From contig NC_088778.1 of the NCBI RefSeq assembly GCF_954871325.1, forward strand, positions 186,001-250,000: a DNA stretch of 64,000 nt. The letters are read 5' to 3'. The first letter of the stretch is position 1, and every line of letters starts with the position of its first letter. Of this stretch, positions 10,273-38,000 are shown piece by piece. This DNA comes from Gordionus sp. m RMFG-2023 (taxonomy: Eukaryota; Nematomorpha; Gordioida; Chordodea; Parachordodidae). The notes beneath the pieces were generated by a model. That model was given only the letters and a program-made list of their open reading frames with translations, did no database searches and was not told the origin of the DNA. The translations under genes and the position numbers were made by a program.

Positions 10273-12845
10273 CTTAAAGATGTGTGATAAATAAATGTAA
10301 TTAAATATATATTTAATATGAGATATGAATAAATATTAACAAATATAAATTAATATAAACATTAATATTTTTGAAAAATATATCCGGCATCTGCATTTTT
10401 TGGCTTTGGGGGGGGGGGGATTTGTCCCCCTGCCCCCCCCCTCATCCGCTGCGTACGCCATTGTTAATAATAGATCCATTAAATAACTATAATATAATAT
10501 ATCAAATGTAATTTTTTATAAAGTGAGTAATTTTAATTTATTTATCTTAATAAAAGTAAAATATAATTTTAAAACTATTGATAAAATTAAATCATAAATT
10601 AAAAAAATATTATAGCATAATATAAACAGTGGAATATTATATGTCGTAGATTTACAATATATCTAATTATCAAATGACAATCAAGTAATTTTTACCAATA
10701 TAGCGAATTATATATTTTACATAAAACTGTAAAATATTGGTAAGGACATCAGAAATTATCTTTTAAAGATATTGTGGGATGAATAATATGAAGATTAAAT
10801 TTAAATAACATTTTTACTTAAAATAAATAGATGGCGTTAAATAATTGAATGCAAATTGTTGCTATATATCAAGAGCATTGATTAGTAAAATTTGTTAAAT
10901 TATTAACTGTTATATATTCTGTAACTGTCAAATATGTCTGTAAAAGTGGAATTTTACATAGTATATTATAACTAATTCTATATAATAGATTAAAATCAAC
11001 TATATGTTTACTTACTTTTTATAAATAAATTCTTATAATTGTTTGGAATAAATTATTACCATACTTTTATATTAAGGTATATACAATACAAGTAATTTAT
11101 TATATTTTTATTTTATATAAACTAATAAAAATATATTTCATATTTGTTCCAGGCTTATTATTTTTATTAAAATTTGTAAAAATATTTTATGATTATATAT
11201 AGACTAAAGTAACCGGCCGAAGGCCGGAGAAAAACGGGCAAGGCCCGCCCAAAAGGGGTCTAGGGGCGAAGCCCCCAGTAATTATTTAATTCCCCCCCCC
11301 TATTAATATCCTGACTACGCATATGAATAGATTGAATACAAATAAATGATGCATTATACCATCATATATTGACTATTGAATAAAATATTAATCCATTTAA
11401 TGTTTATGACATATTAATTCAAAATAATATTATTAGTGTTTTATCATATATAAGGTTTAAATAGAAAAAGAAGTCTCTTTTCTTAAATTTAAACAAAATT
11501 ACTAGAAACAAAAATAAATTTAACGAATCGAATTGAACTTATATTTAAACATAAAATCATCCCCATAATATTTTTATAAAATTAGTATCTATAAGTTCTG
11601 AGACTTGAAAATAAAGTAAGCTAAAATTAAAGCAATCTGTAATATAAAATTTCAAAACATTATACCTTATAAAAAATCTAAGAAAATTTTTAGAATTTTA
11701 TGTTCCTCATCAGTCCAAGGTTAAGAATTTGAGTTTGAGATGCAATGCAACTTTAGTATGTCGTTTGAATATGGTAAACGATAGAGCTATATGAAAAATT
11801 AAAATGTGCACCCAGAGATACTAAATTTAAAATAATAAATAAGTTAAAAGACACCAATACAAATATTATTTTTAAAAAATTAATAGCTAAATTAGATATT
11901 ATAGTTTCGAAGATATGCCAAAAGCAGAAATAGAAATAAAGCCCATAATTAATATAAAAAAAAGGTAAGACAACAAAGAGATCAATAAATGCATCATCCT
12001 TCTTCAAGAATTTAGGATATCCTATCTGCAAGTATACTGGCGATCAGCGGGAAGGCTTCTTTCTCAGACAGACACCGGCTATAGTTATTCTTAAAGCGAA
12101 TTATCAAAGTTTCAATGGCAGTCATCTCTCAACAGATCTTTGCTAGACTCAGCTTTTCTTCCTTATTCTTATCATTTTACATTATATTCCCCTTTATTTT
12201 AATTTGGAATTTATTTATTTTTTTATATGTAAATTTTGAGTTGACCTATATTAATTTATGTCAAATTGTTAAATGCTATTTTTTTTTTGTTATATAAAGA
12301 AATTAAATTTGTACTATATGTAATATAATGTGATTTAACAAAGATATTTTTTGATGTTCAACACAATGTAAGGCTAATTTCTTTAAAATATATTTTCGAT
12401 AAAAATGAAAGATTTAATAATTTATATATCTCATAGATAATAAAATATATTAATTAATTCAGAATTAGTGTTTTTTAAAAGCTGGCTTCCCTTCATGCTT
12501 AAACCGTAATGCCATAGTTCTCAATCAGGAAATTTTATATCACCCCCACCTCCCTTATAAATTCTGGCTATGTCACTAGTTGTTGGAATGATTTGATATT
12601 TAAAAATTCTAAGGGTAAAAATTGGTATTTATGAAATTGACAACTACAAAAAAAATATGATACGTTAAAAAATTTAAGCATTGGGCAGGTTAGTAGGTCG
12701 GTCTAGTGAGTAAATTATTTGAATATTTTTAGGGCGATATTTTATAAATTTAAATAAGAATATATTAAGATAAAATAAAGAGCCAATCCAAACCAACCAA
12801 AGCCTACCAAAGAGTCAATCCCAAACCAACCAATAAAATAATTTT

Positions 12846-13230
12846 CAAAATTGGGTGGACCACGTCTGATATATAAAATTTTTAGATAAATGAGTAGACA
12901 GATTTGTAAATTCTAAATAAAATGATTAGCGAGTGTTAAAAGTCGCATATTTGCAGATTTCTATAAGGTACAATGGAATGATATAAATTTAGATATAAAC
13001 TTTAATGATAAATAAAAATATTAGCCATTTTTCGTTATCCACAACAGAAAGTTTTAGCTTTAGAGCACAAACTCATAAAAAAATGACAAAACAGAGCTCG
13101 CAAAATAGATTCCAAAAATTTAGATATATATATATAGAGTTCGCATATTAAAAAATTAATCACCTTTCTAAATGATTTTTATGTATAAAGTATGTGTATT
13201 ATATTCAAGCCCTTAAGAGCTCGGTTTATA
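12846..13230. repeat. dispersed 390-bp repeat, copy 1
   Basis: Aligns in the same orientation with 51225-51620. Shared blocks include ATATAAACTTTAATGATAAA, then GCCATTTTT, GATTCCAAA and CCCTTAAGAGCTCGGTTT. No terminal inverted repeats seen. Unknown family. Confidence 0.65.
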
Positions 13231-13297
13231 TCCTCAACCTTACTAACTAAGAAGATTTTTCATCTCTGATTTCGATATAAGAAAATTGTTTCCAATT

Positions 13298-13332
<35 letters not shown>

Positions 13333-13334
13333 AA
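13298..13334. repeat. (GAAA)n microsatellite
   Basis: Nine copies of the tetranucleotide, perfect. Confidence 0.95.
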
Positions 13335-13646
13335 TTAAATTTTACCAAAGTAGAAATTTTATAATGGAAACAATGAAAAATAGAAATCGCTAGTTGATGA
13401 TTTGTGTTTTAATTTTCTATATAATCTAACTCCTTTTTGCTCAATTTATTTCTAATATCTATGATTCCTCCAAGAAATTAGGATTTTCTTTCACAGTACT
13501 AATAAATTATTACCCTACCCCTCTCACTCTATGATATTAATTTTATTTATTAGCATATAATTTCTTATATCGATATAATTTACTACAATAATGTGATTTG
13601 TTTTTAATTAGTTTTACACGATGTAAAATTTGAAGAAAAATAATCG

Positions 13647-15870
<2,224 letters not shown>

Positions 15871-16227
15871 CTAATTCTGAATTTTGGCTAATATTCTATC
15901 GTGTATAATAATGATGGAAGTAGTAGAGGAGACCGAGGTCAGGCAATACCTTATACCAATCTACTATATTGCGAAGCATGCTGTATATCGATAGATGTCT
16001 ACAACAGTTAAGAGTACACTATCATATATTTTTATTTGAATTTTACTTTTTGTGAAAGTAATAATTGTTCAACAAGCCTCACCCGTGGGGTTGGAAGTGA
16101 TTAAAATGGACAAAAATATTATTTTATTTCCCTTTGTAGAATAAATTTAATATTTTAATGTTTAAATTATAATTATACAATAAAATTCGGCCAAAATATA
16201 TAGTAAAATTAGTGCTGTAATAGATGA

Positions 16228-16335
16228 AAGTAACGTCGTTACTAATCGTTACCTTTTTTTATGGATAAGAAACGCCATTCGTTACTTCTTTTAAAGGGTA
16301 ACGAATAAAGAATTAAGCGTTACTTTTTTGATTAA
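16228..16335. repeat. GTAAC/GTTAC-rich degenerate repeat
   Basis: Repeated AGTAACG, CGTTAC and GGTAACG motifs on both strands in about 110 bp, resembling the decayed end of a miniature transposon. No paired end or TSD identified. Confidence 0.3.
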
Positions 16336-16773
16336 CAGCTAGCAAAATATCATAAAAAAGAAAAAAGTATATCTTTTTTAGATTTAATATATAATTTAAG
16401 GCCGAGCTTATAATTGAGTTTCAACCACCAAAGTAATTCATTTTTATTTTATTTATTACATTTTTGTTATTGAATTTTATATAGTCAGGATTGTTAATTT
16501 AATTAATATTAATTCAACTTAGACCCACTTAGCTACCATTTGTTTTATGATTTTAGGTAAAAGAAATTAATTAAGGGATCCAAGGCAAAGCTATTAGACA
16601 ACTATCTTAGTCTCTGCGACACTTGGTGAGGGCCTTTTTAAATTTTTTTCCTAAAAATTTTGTATAGTGTTTATATTTGTATTGTTTAAATTGTTTACAT
16701 GTTTAAACTATTTTAATATAGTTATACATTATAATATTCTTTAATTTACTTTTTAAGGAATACATATCAATAG

Positions 16774-16921
16774 TATATTTATTTCTTCGGGTGAAGATGA
16801 TTTACCTGAGCCTTGGAGTAAGGAACATTTATTAGAAGTATACTCTGGTATAGCAAGCTATGATAGTATCAACTTGACTGAAATAAATATTCGTAAAACT
16901 TTCTCAAATTATGAAAAGAAG
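16774..16921 (+). CDS. orphan exon-like frame, plus strand
   Basis: After a TAG acceptor, 49 codons encode SSGEDDLPEPWSKEHLLEVY and then SGIASYDSINLTEINIRK, before a possible GTTCAA donor; the frame stays open to a TGA about 70 bases later. The amino-acid composition looks like real protein, unlike most frames here. No partner exon and no family was recognised. It lies antisense to the surrounding gene cluster. Confidence 0.3.
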
Positions 16922-17950
16922 GTTCAAACTTTGTTGCTATTTAAATTTAATAATAAATTAAAATTTTGTCTTAATATTTTTAAAATCTGACGAATTCTAT
17001 TTCCCCTATATAATTCTTAGGAGTGTGTATAGATACATGCTCCTAAAATCTATATCAAGAGAAAAGTTAAATATTCTAGTATTTAAAAATTGTATAAATA
17101 GTTTTCCTGGCCCCAACATTTTAAACTAGCCCAATCTCCTCTATTGCTGCTTTGATTTAGCTAATTTTCTATTAAAAAATATGGCTAAATGATGATTTTA
17201 GCTAAAGAAAAAAAAATATCAGCTAAGCCTTGCCTTTAAGATTTAGCTAAAATAGAGTCAAACCTATTCGCTTCTGCATACCTCAAGGGGGTTAATATTT
17301 TATCGGATATAACCTTGATTAAAAAAATTAAAAATAATATCTGCTCCAAATAAACCCCTTTAAACAAAAATTTAATATATAAATTTTGGAAAATGATGAC
17401 ACTAAGATCAATATTTTAGGGAGATAATAATCGATTGTGGTATAAAAAAATTTAATAATCAAGAATTTATATATCTTTATTTAAATCAAGTACAACCGGA
17501 TCCCCTCTTGGAATGTTAAATTTTGTATATTGGTAGTATATACTATTACTAAGAGAAAAAATTGAAAATTTTTACCTCCTACACGTTAAGGTATGTGGAT
17601 TTTAAGAGGGAAAATTTTATTTTTTATAATATAATACACACTTCATTAATTTTCAAATATCACAAGAAATGATTAAGTTAGAGCGATAATTTAAATTTTG
17701 TTATATAGCTTAATAAATAGATTTGAAAATGAAAGAAGCGAATTTTGTCAAAAATGTAACGGGTTTTTGACTCTTTAAACCCACCATATCACAGGTAGTA
17801 AGTGTTACTTAGGAAACACAATTTTATTATTCTTTTCCTCTTGATTATAGTATATACTGCCGATATATAAATTTTAAAAAATCTTTAGTTAATTTGATAT
17901 GATCTCACCATATTTAGCTTCGTGATTGCCAAAATAAAAAATAGCTTTAC

Positions 17951-29635
<11,685 letters not shown>

Positions 29636-29693
29636 CTTTATATATATAAACATAAAAAACATTTAAAAAACACATTACAATAAAAACTATATG

Positions 29694-29832
<139 letters not shown>

Positions 29833-32001
29833 ACTATATTCTACAAAGGAATCTTAGGTTAAATACATTGATTGAGTATTAGATTAAAGAAATTAAAATT
29901 ATTTTCCTTGTTTTGCTTGTATGCATGCTAAAAGGCGGGACTATTAACCCTTAAAAGCCTCAAGAACTACTAACCCCAAACCTAAATCCTTTATCAAAAT
30001 TTGGTCTATGAAAGACAGGGTTTCCAGGTCAAGATTTTCAAATTGTGGAGAAATTTGGTATTTTGCGGGTGAAATATGAAAATTGCGGTTGAAATACAAA
30101 AATTTCTATGGCTGGATTGTGAATTAGCTTAGTTTCCCCTATTAATTATTATAATTACATTATATAAATATTAACAAATTCAATATAGTTTTATAATTTC
30201 AAAATGGGTAATATTTTTCAAAATAACTTCTTTGTTGTGGAGTTACCTTATTTATATTATATGTTAAATCTATATTAAATTCCTAATATATGAAATGATA
30301 CACAAGCAATTCTTTAAAAATATTTAAAAAAACTCATAAAAACGGAGGTGAGACTACAAGTTCCCAAAAAACACGAATAATTATATTTTAAAATGGTAAA
30401 TTTGTATATAATTTGATCAAACGAGACAAAAAATTTTTAAATAATATCTTTATTATTAAAATAAAATTTATTAAAATATATTAATCAGAGAGACCCGGAT
30501 ATTGTTTTTTTAAATTTTCAAGCCCGGCCATGGTATATTTAAAAAAATAAAAATACGGCCCAACCCGGCCCGGCCCGTGTATCCGGGTCGGGCTTAGGGT
30601 CGAGTCTGCAGCTTTCTGATATTTATTAAATCACAAAATCCGTCAATTGACGGTTTCTGATGTTAAAATTAAAAAATAAAAGAAGAAATAACCGGCACAA
30701 GTTCCCTGATGACGAATATATACGATGAAAGTCGTGTAATAAGAATATAGTAGAATTGGCAAATTAATCGACATGGTAGATTAAGTCGTTTCTACATGTC
30801 TCTATGTCACATCATGCATGTTAGTCGACAGTATGAATCCCTAAATATCTCATTTTGTTATTGTTATTATTATCATCATATTAGATTATATATATGATAT
30901 CATAATAAATATATATTTTATTTTAAAAAATCCCCAATTTTATACTAGTTAGATATTAGATATTATAATATAATGACAATTTGAAATTTTTATTAAAAAA
31001 TATAAAATAAATTTTTTTATTTGTTAAAATAGGTTCTATAAATGTGTATAAAAATTTCTTATTTCCGTAAAAAAAAATAAATTAGAATGTGATATATAGT
31101 ATTTTAATTAAAATGTCTTTTTTTTTTATCTTCTTTAGAATTGACTATAGTCTTGCTTGTATATAGTAGGCGGGAAATAGCAAAATATCGCTTAAAAGGC
31201 CCACCAATTTGCGCTATAACTGTTAATGAATCCTGGGATAATTCAAGTATGGCTATGTAAATCTAACATTATTTACTTTATAAATATTACGCATCGCTTG
31301 AACGCCATGGCGATATTTGGGGCTTATTAAGAACGATCTAAGGCATTCCTTTATAGGATCAATTGAAAATATCATTTAAATATTTTACCGATAAATTATA
31401 ATATTTTATGGTGTCTCGATAATATTTGTAGAAGAAGTGGGAACAAAAGCAATTTCCCTTAAAAATACTCGTTTTGGTTGGGAGAAAAGCCTTTTACATG
31501 TTTCCTATTAAAAATTCATAACTAAATTTATGCCGAAATTAATACCTTTTTCCATCTTTTAAACAAATTTAATAAGCTGGTAGCTTAGATGGTTTCATTA
31601 AAGAGATTTTTGCTATATTTTTTTTATATTTAAAAAATATTGGGAACGTCAAATAATCTAAAACATTTCATTGAACCCTTTTGAGTTTAAAACATTTTAG
31701 TAAACAAGATTTGTAACTACTGTGTGAGCCTTGCAAAAATATGTCGCTTATTAAAATATAATATTATATAATTTTTTTATCATTATTGGAAATATCTTTT
31801 AGTCGTGGGTTGTTAATAACTCAAAAAAAAAATTTTTTTTTTTATTAAAAATAAAATGATAATATATTGTATTGGGGTTAAAATGGAAATATTTACTCGG
31901 GTTAATGTACCTATTTTACAATATAGAAAAAACCAAATATTTCTAAAATATTAAAATCATAGAAAAATTTAGATTCTATTTTTAAAAATAAAATTAATTA
32001 A
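29833..32001. other. spacer between lectin gene and M13 copy 1
   Basis: AT-rich. Contains one GC-rich miniature element (30486-30618). It should hold the 5' end of the lectin gene (minus) and the promoter of M13 copy 1 (plus), which are divergent, but no convincing exon, TATA box or CpG island was seen. Confidence 0.45.
30486..30618. mobile_element. hAT-like miniature element, CAGAGA family, copy C
   Basis: 133 bp. Ends CAGAGAGACCCGG and CTGCAGCTTTCTG; CCCGGCCC-rich interior. Flanks ATATTAAT and ATATTTAT match at 7 of 8 bases. Confidence 0.7.
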
Positions 32002-35000
32002 ATGAAATTGCTTCTTCAAATTCTCCTTTACGCATTTAGCATTCTAAGAGATATTCCAATTAATGAACACATTATAGAGGCAGTGACCAATATAGATTCG
32101 ATGCCAGGTTTAAAAATTGAGATTAAATAATAAGGTTTGAAATGAGCCATTATTAATCCCATAATTTTTTTACAAATTCATTAAACTATTGAAAGAGACA
32201 TAGGAAAATAATGAAAATATTTAATATTTGGGCTAGGTCCAAAGCTGATCTATATGGCAAATCTATCTTAAAACATTTCTATTTACGAAAATTAGATCAG
32301 ATTAGAATACTGCCCTAATGTTAAATATTTTTATTATTTTATTCGATTACTTATAAGAGCTTAATGAACTTGCATAAAACATGCCTAGAAGTTTTGATCA
32401 TAGGTGGTGGAAAAATTAGGACATCTTATTAACCAAAATTTATTGGCTAAAATTATAATTTAAAATAAGCCAAATAGCCATTTACAACATTATTTTGCAC
32501 CTCGATACATTACTACTTTATTTTAAAGCTTTGGTTAGGGTTAAAAGTAGTGTTGTTAAAAGGCTTAATTTGAGACGATTTTTAAAAACGGCTAACTCAA
32601 TATTTTATCCAGAAAGATATAATGCAAGCAAGATTTAGCTCATAAATGGCACATAGGATTAAACATCTATTGGCAAAATCTGGACGCTCAACATTTTCCT
32701 GGCTATAATGTTGAGTTAGCAGTTTTTAAAAATCGGCTCTTATCGAGAAGGCTTATTTTTAAAAAATTAATTGGAGAAAATAATAATTTTGAAAAATATT
32801 ATATTTAGATAATAATAAAGCAACTACCACAACCAAATTTTTAGAAATTCTTGATCAGAGTCTAATGATCATGAATACGAGCGCCGACGTTTGTACAAAT
32901 TTTTACGGTTACGTTTGCGGAAATTATGGACCTCATCTGAGGAACAAAGCTATCAATAACTCCAGTGAATTTGAAAATCCTTGGGGCCCAATTAAACAAA
33001 TGCGATTAGAGTTGAAGAAGGAACAGCGAGATATTCTAAGTTTAAAAAACAATCAATTTGAGGTCATGTATTCAGAGTTGACAAATAGCCTTCACTGATA
33101 AATATATTTAGGGCAACATATGTATCCCCATTTTTTTAACTAACTCACAGCCTATAATATATATTTTTTAGTGAAATCAAGTAGTAGGTGAGATAAAGGA
33201 TCTTTGCTTCTAGAGAAAACCCCTGAACCAACAAATATATTATATACTACATTAGTCCACATAAGTTATGACCAAAAAAAATATATTTTCAATCATGGCC
33301 CATTTTTACCAAAACCATAGATTAAAAATTAAATTGTAAATTATAAACATGTAATTTTAAAAAAAATAAGGAGGAAAAAAGTTAAATGATCTAAATTTCA
33401 AACACAAGTATCTCCTGAAACAAGTTCGATCCTATTACAAATCTTGCATGAGCAACCAAAATAACTTTCTAATGTTTTCGGATCTGATAAAGGAGTATTT
33501 CAACGATAGCGTCGTCTTGCACACAGACGAGGCAATTTTCAAAAATAATCTATTAGATTTATTCGGAAAATTGCAATGGAATCTTGGATTAGAATTCTTC
33601 TTTGGGATGAGTGTGATAAAGTCTGACATCGACAACAATTCCTTAATCTACATTCATGGACCCGAGTTCATATCAATCCTTAATATTTATGGACTAAGGA
33701 ATAGAGATTACAATTACAGATTACTAATCTACGTTGAAGAATTGTTAGAAAAACTAAACATGAGTAGGAGCTGGGCACAGGATATAATTAACTTCGAAGA
33801 AACTATTGCAAATGTACAAGTACTGTGAATTTATAAAACTAGATATAGCATTTATTTATAGACCTCAGCTCATTGCGATTATGAAGTCGAAGTAGATATA
33901 GTCACTGCAGATGAAACCATTAGATTCGTAATATTAAATAGATATTTTATTTGATCATATTTATAATTTTTTATAAGTTCACTTAGTATAATTTCTAACA
34001 CATATTCAAAATTTAAAATAACATTATGTGCTCATTAGGTAGTAACTGGTTAGTAAAAATAGATTTTTTTTAAAAACATACTTTAAGATAAATCTTGAGA
34101 CTGTACTGAGAGGCAGATCGAATAGGATTTCTCTCAAAAATGTTAAAGTGAAATACTGCGAAAATTATATCATGATGTTAAACAATTGGTTCAAGAGAAC
34201 ACTGCCATCAAATAATAAGTAAATTACACATTTTTACAAATGATATTTTATTTAATTTTTTTTTTACCAGAATGTTTTATTACTACATGAAAGTCTTTGC
34301 GGCGAGTAGATTGTTGCATTATACAGGATCGGCAAATAATGTCAGAAATAAATATATTAAAATTCTAGGACTAGATGATTCCGTAGCCGATATTTGCCAA
34401 GACGAAACTTTGGCCATGGCCATGTTTGACGACATCGTGACTGCCACTTATATTCACAAAACTGGATTTAAACAATCCGATTCACAGGTTAAAAAAATTA
34501 TTTTTGTCAAACACATTATTTACGACAATTCTTTATAGAAAGTTAATACTTAATTTTACAAGAGGATGGTGGGTTTAAAATCAAAGCGGATATATTGTTT
34601 CTATTTTTCCCCGTTGATAGAAAATATTAATTAGATTATATTTTTAAGATAAAAGTCTGGGTTAAAAATATTTTTACGTAAACTAGGCTCGATTTTTACA
34701 ATCAAATATTGAATAAGATTTTTGTATCGCATTTTTTAAGTTGAATATTCTGATCAAAGAAGCTATATCTGAGGTTCAAAAACAATTTGACGATAATCCA
34801 CTTAAACAGGTTAATATATTTTTTTTTGCCTAAATAGATGAACTAATATATAAGATAGATATATTTAAAGCCCTGGCAGGGGCATCTTACTTCCTTAAAT
34901 TTTAAACTTATACCTAGTAATATTTTAGTGAATATAAGAATTTTTTAAAACAAATTTTAATTGCTAATGTTTTATCTGACGCTGTTTTGCAACTGACTCT

Positions 35001-38000
35001 GAATTCTACTGTGCAATGAAGGGTTAAAACTCCAAATAAGTCTATTTTTTTATAATTGCTTTATTACTCGCTATAATTTATATAGCATTTTTTTGCCAAT
35101 CAAATCGCTAATTTTAAATGCTTTGAGAAGATATATGCTAAAAATCATATTATATTTATTGATTCAAAACACCAGTTAAAACACACTTTATTTATTGTTT
35201 CTTATTTTTAAGATATTTTTCTCATTATTCTATTTGGAGAATAAGGACATATGTATTTATTTTATTTGAATACCCTTACCCAAATTATCAGAGAACCTTT
35301 AAGAGCACTTTAACACTAAAAATATGACATAATTTTTATATTACTTATTCTTATTAAAACTATCTGTTTTTTATAGCATAAAAATATCGAAATTGGATAT
35401 CCGGACTATATCAACGATATTTCGAGATTGCACGAATATTATAAAGATGTAATAGTATGAAACTAATTTTTTAAAAAAATATATATTGATAACATACTTT
35501 ATATAAGAATTGATAGTTAACCTAATTAAAGCTCAATTTGGCTTATTTATATTATAATAAAATATATTTTCAAAAAAGAGACATTCAAAAATTTCTAAAT
35601 TTAGCCAATCTACTATACCTTCAAGCTTTTCTTTTTCTAACGACTACCAATATATCGTTAACACAACATCAACATGGTTTTCCTTTATTTCTTTCACGAC
35701 CGCAATACCGTTTACTTCATTTCACGACAGCTTGTTTACCTTAACGATTGATCTCCATTCTTTGCCTAGAAATTATAGTTTCTAACAACAGCTTGTAAAT
35801 TATTTATGATTTATCATGGCCCTCTGTCTAGAGTTGTGATTTCTAGATCTCTTGTAAACGATTAACGATTCATTTTAGATCTTTGTCAGGGAAACTCATC
35901 ACGGTTGCCTGTATACATTTAATGATTGATTTCTACTCCCTTTTTACTCATATAGTATTTATAATGCATGAAATACCTTTTCAAATTCGCGACAATTTAG
36001 ATAACACTTTTTTATATTATTTAGAATAGGATAATTTTATTTTTCAGCGATACTTTTAAAAAAAATAACAATGGGAACGTAAGAAAGTGTTGTTGCTAAA
36101 CGATATATTTGATATAAAGCAATTACCTTAATTTAAATTAAAATATGTATTTTTTTTTAAAATTAATTAATCGATATCTTCACAAGTACAACATGTCTCA
36201 AAATCATTTTCAAAATATCCTACATATTCGAAAGACAATGGTGAGACAAAATTTTAGATTGCTCGACAATCCCCTTTTCAAGGAAGGTATATTATAATAT
36301 GTTTTGTTTCAATAAAATTTGCCTTATCTTCAGAATTCGATGTTCTGGTAATTCTAACGGTTCTTTAATTTTTTAAAAAAAAGGAATTTGGCTTTGGTTC
36401 TTTTCGGATTTGGTTTCGGTTAATTAAATTTGATCCGGTTGCGAGGGTTCTAGGCTCGAGTTTTTAATTTTATTTAAAAATCAATTTAAAAAATTTAAAA
36501 AAATATATTAGTTCGAAATGAACTCTCTAAATGGAATCCTTAGAATTTTAGCCGGTTTCTTAAAATTTAACAGATCGGTTCCAGCTGTAGAACTTTGCTT
36601 ATTTCATAAGTTATATTATAATTTTCTGTCTTTATCATATAAATTTTGTGATTTATTTTTTTATTAGATTGGTATAGAAGTCCTCTAGAGTCATACATAG
36701 AATTCTCCGATGATAATTTGAGTATATGTCCTTTAATTTAAACATATATGGTGTATCATATATTTTTTTTAAATTATATATTTCCTTAGGAATATCATTA
36801 GGCGCTATCAGATCTCCCCTCTATTCATCGAAGTCACCTGAGTTAGCATTACATTTTATTATATTATTTCTAGATGTAAATAAAATCTTTTTTCTTATTC
36901 CCTTTTTAAAGTTACTTCAATGTAGCTGGCTTGGGATTATTGACGATTAAAGAGCTAATGCCGAGAGGTAAATATAGTTTACAATTAAAAGTATACATAG
37001 CTGTAGTCTATATCATTGACTATGGCAAACGCCATTTGAATGTATTTTATTTAACTGTGTTTCACATTTCGTCCAAATGTTTATAACAATCTTATTCAAT
37101 GAAAAAGATAAATATCAATGATTTTATTTGGTGTTTTAAAAATTTGATTTCTGAAGATTAAATTATTTAATAATACCTGTGCAATAATATAAATTTAATT
37201 GTGAATTATACTTTAATGTAATTGTAATGCTAAATAGATTTCAGGTTAATGAAAAAATAAAATATGTTGATTTTGAAATATAATGGATAAATATTATACT
37301 ACTATAATTATAGGAGATTAAATAAACCACAATTGAGGAAAAGGGGTTTTAATAAAATTTAATTCCACTTAGAGTTCCTAAACATATAACTTATTTTTGC
37401 TAGAATAATATTTTAAGACAACTAAACAAGGAAAAATAACATGAATAGCATAGATATATCCTCTTATAATTTAGAATAATTTTCGATACTAATATTTAAC
37501 ACATCTAGGCTTCATCCATTAAGTTGCGAATTTTTTCGATAAATTATTACATGCTAAATTAATTTGATAGTTGAAAAGTGCATACTCATACTCTCATATC
37601 ATTAAAATAAAACCAATATATTACGATTGAAAAATTAGTTAAAAGAAATTAATTGTTTTTACTAATTTCTAATAAAGCTTGTGGGCGTATTTAATATACT
37701 CACATTTGAAATATAAATATTACAAATTTTCTAAGCGAATTTATAACACTAATTAGATGGGGTGTGCTACGTAGTTATTATATAAATATTAATATTTTTA
37801 TAATTAATTAAGTCATGACTATTAAAACTGAGGTATTTTGAAATATTATTTAACTCTAATTTTTATAATATGATTTACGATTAGAGCTTATTTTTACAAT
37901 TTGGCCATAGAATTAATATTTTTTTATAATCAATATTGATCTATAGCCATCTCATATATAAAGAATCTGACATAAGAACTTGGAGTAACCCTACTAGTTT

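Larger units (their letters stand above)
8458..11325. mobile_element. long non-autonomous hAT element with perfect 8-bp TSD
   Basis: 2868 bp bounded by AATAGATT on both sides (8450-8457 and 11326-11333). The left end is CATAGGCGTAGCCAGGGGGG. The right end reads CCTGACTACGCATATG, its imperfect inverse. The right 860 bp and left 220 bp match the inverted element at 55758-56959. Between about 8690 and 10462 there is some 1.8 kb not present in that copy: a nested GC-rich miniature element (9134-9381), a 108-codon open frame, and another G/C-run element end at 10405-10455. No transposase was recognised. Confidence 0.88.
11334..13646. other. spacer between hAT element and membrane-protein gene
   Basis: AT-rich. 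It contains the dispersed repeat at 12846-13230, a short (GAAA)n tract at 13298-13334, and a decayed C-rich element end near 12540-12585. A likely polyadenylation signal for the gene on its right is AATAAA on the minus strand at 13542-13547. No supported exon. Confidence 0.5.
15871..17950. other. region between lectin gene and membrane-protein exons
   Basis: AT-rich. It contains a GTTAC/GTAAC-rich stretch at 16228-16335, a plus-strand exon-like frame at 16774-16921, and a possible minus-strand exon at 17764-17807 (phase 1 to 0, ending LKSQKP). If the lectin and membrane exons are one gene, this is intron. Confidence 0.45.

Noticed and set aside
12005-12075. Minus-strand GC-rich open stretch (RCLSEKEAFPLIAS)
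   Set aside because: Acceptor present but too short and isolated; no family recognised.
37500-37560. Candidate missing M13 exon, with counterpart near 43745-43795
   Set aside because: Copy 1 frame breaks within 12 codons and copy 2 has no AG acceptor, so homology here is better explained as intron.
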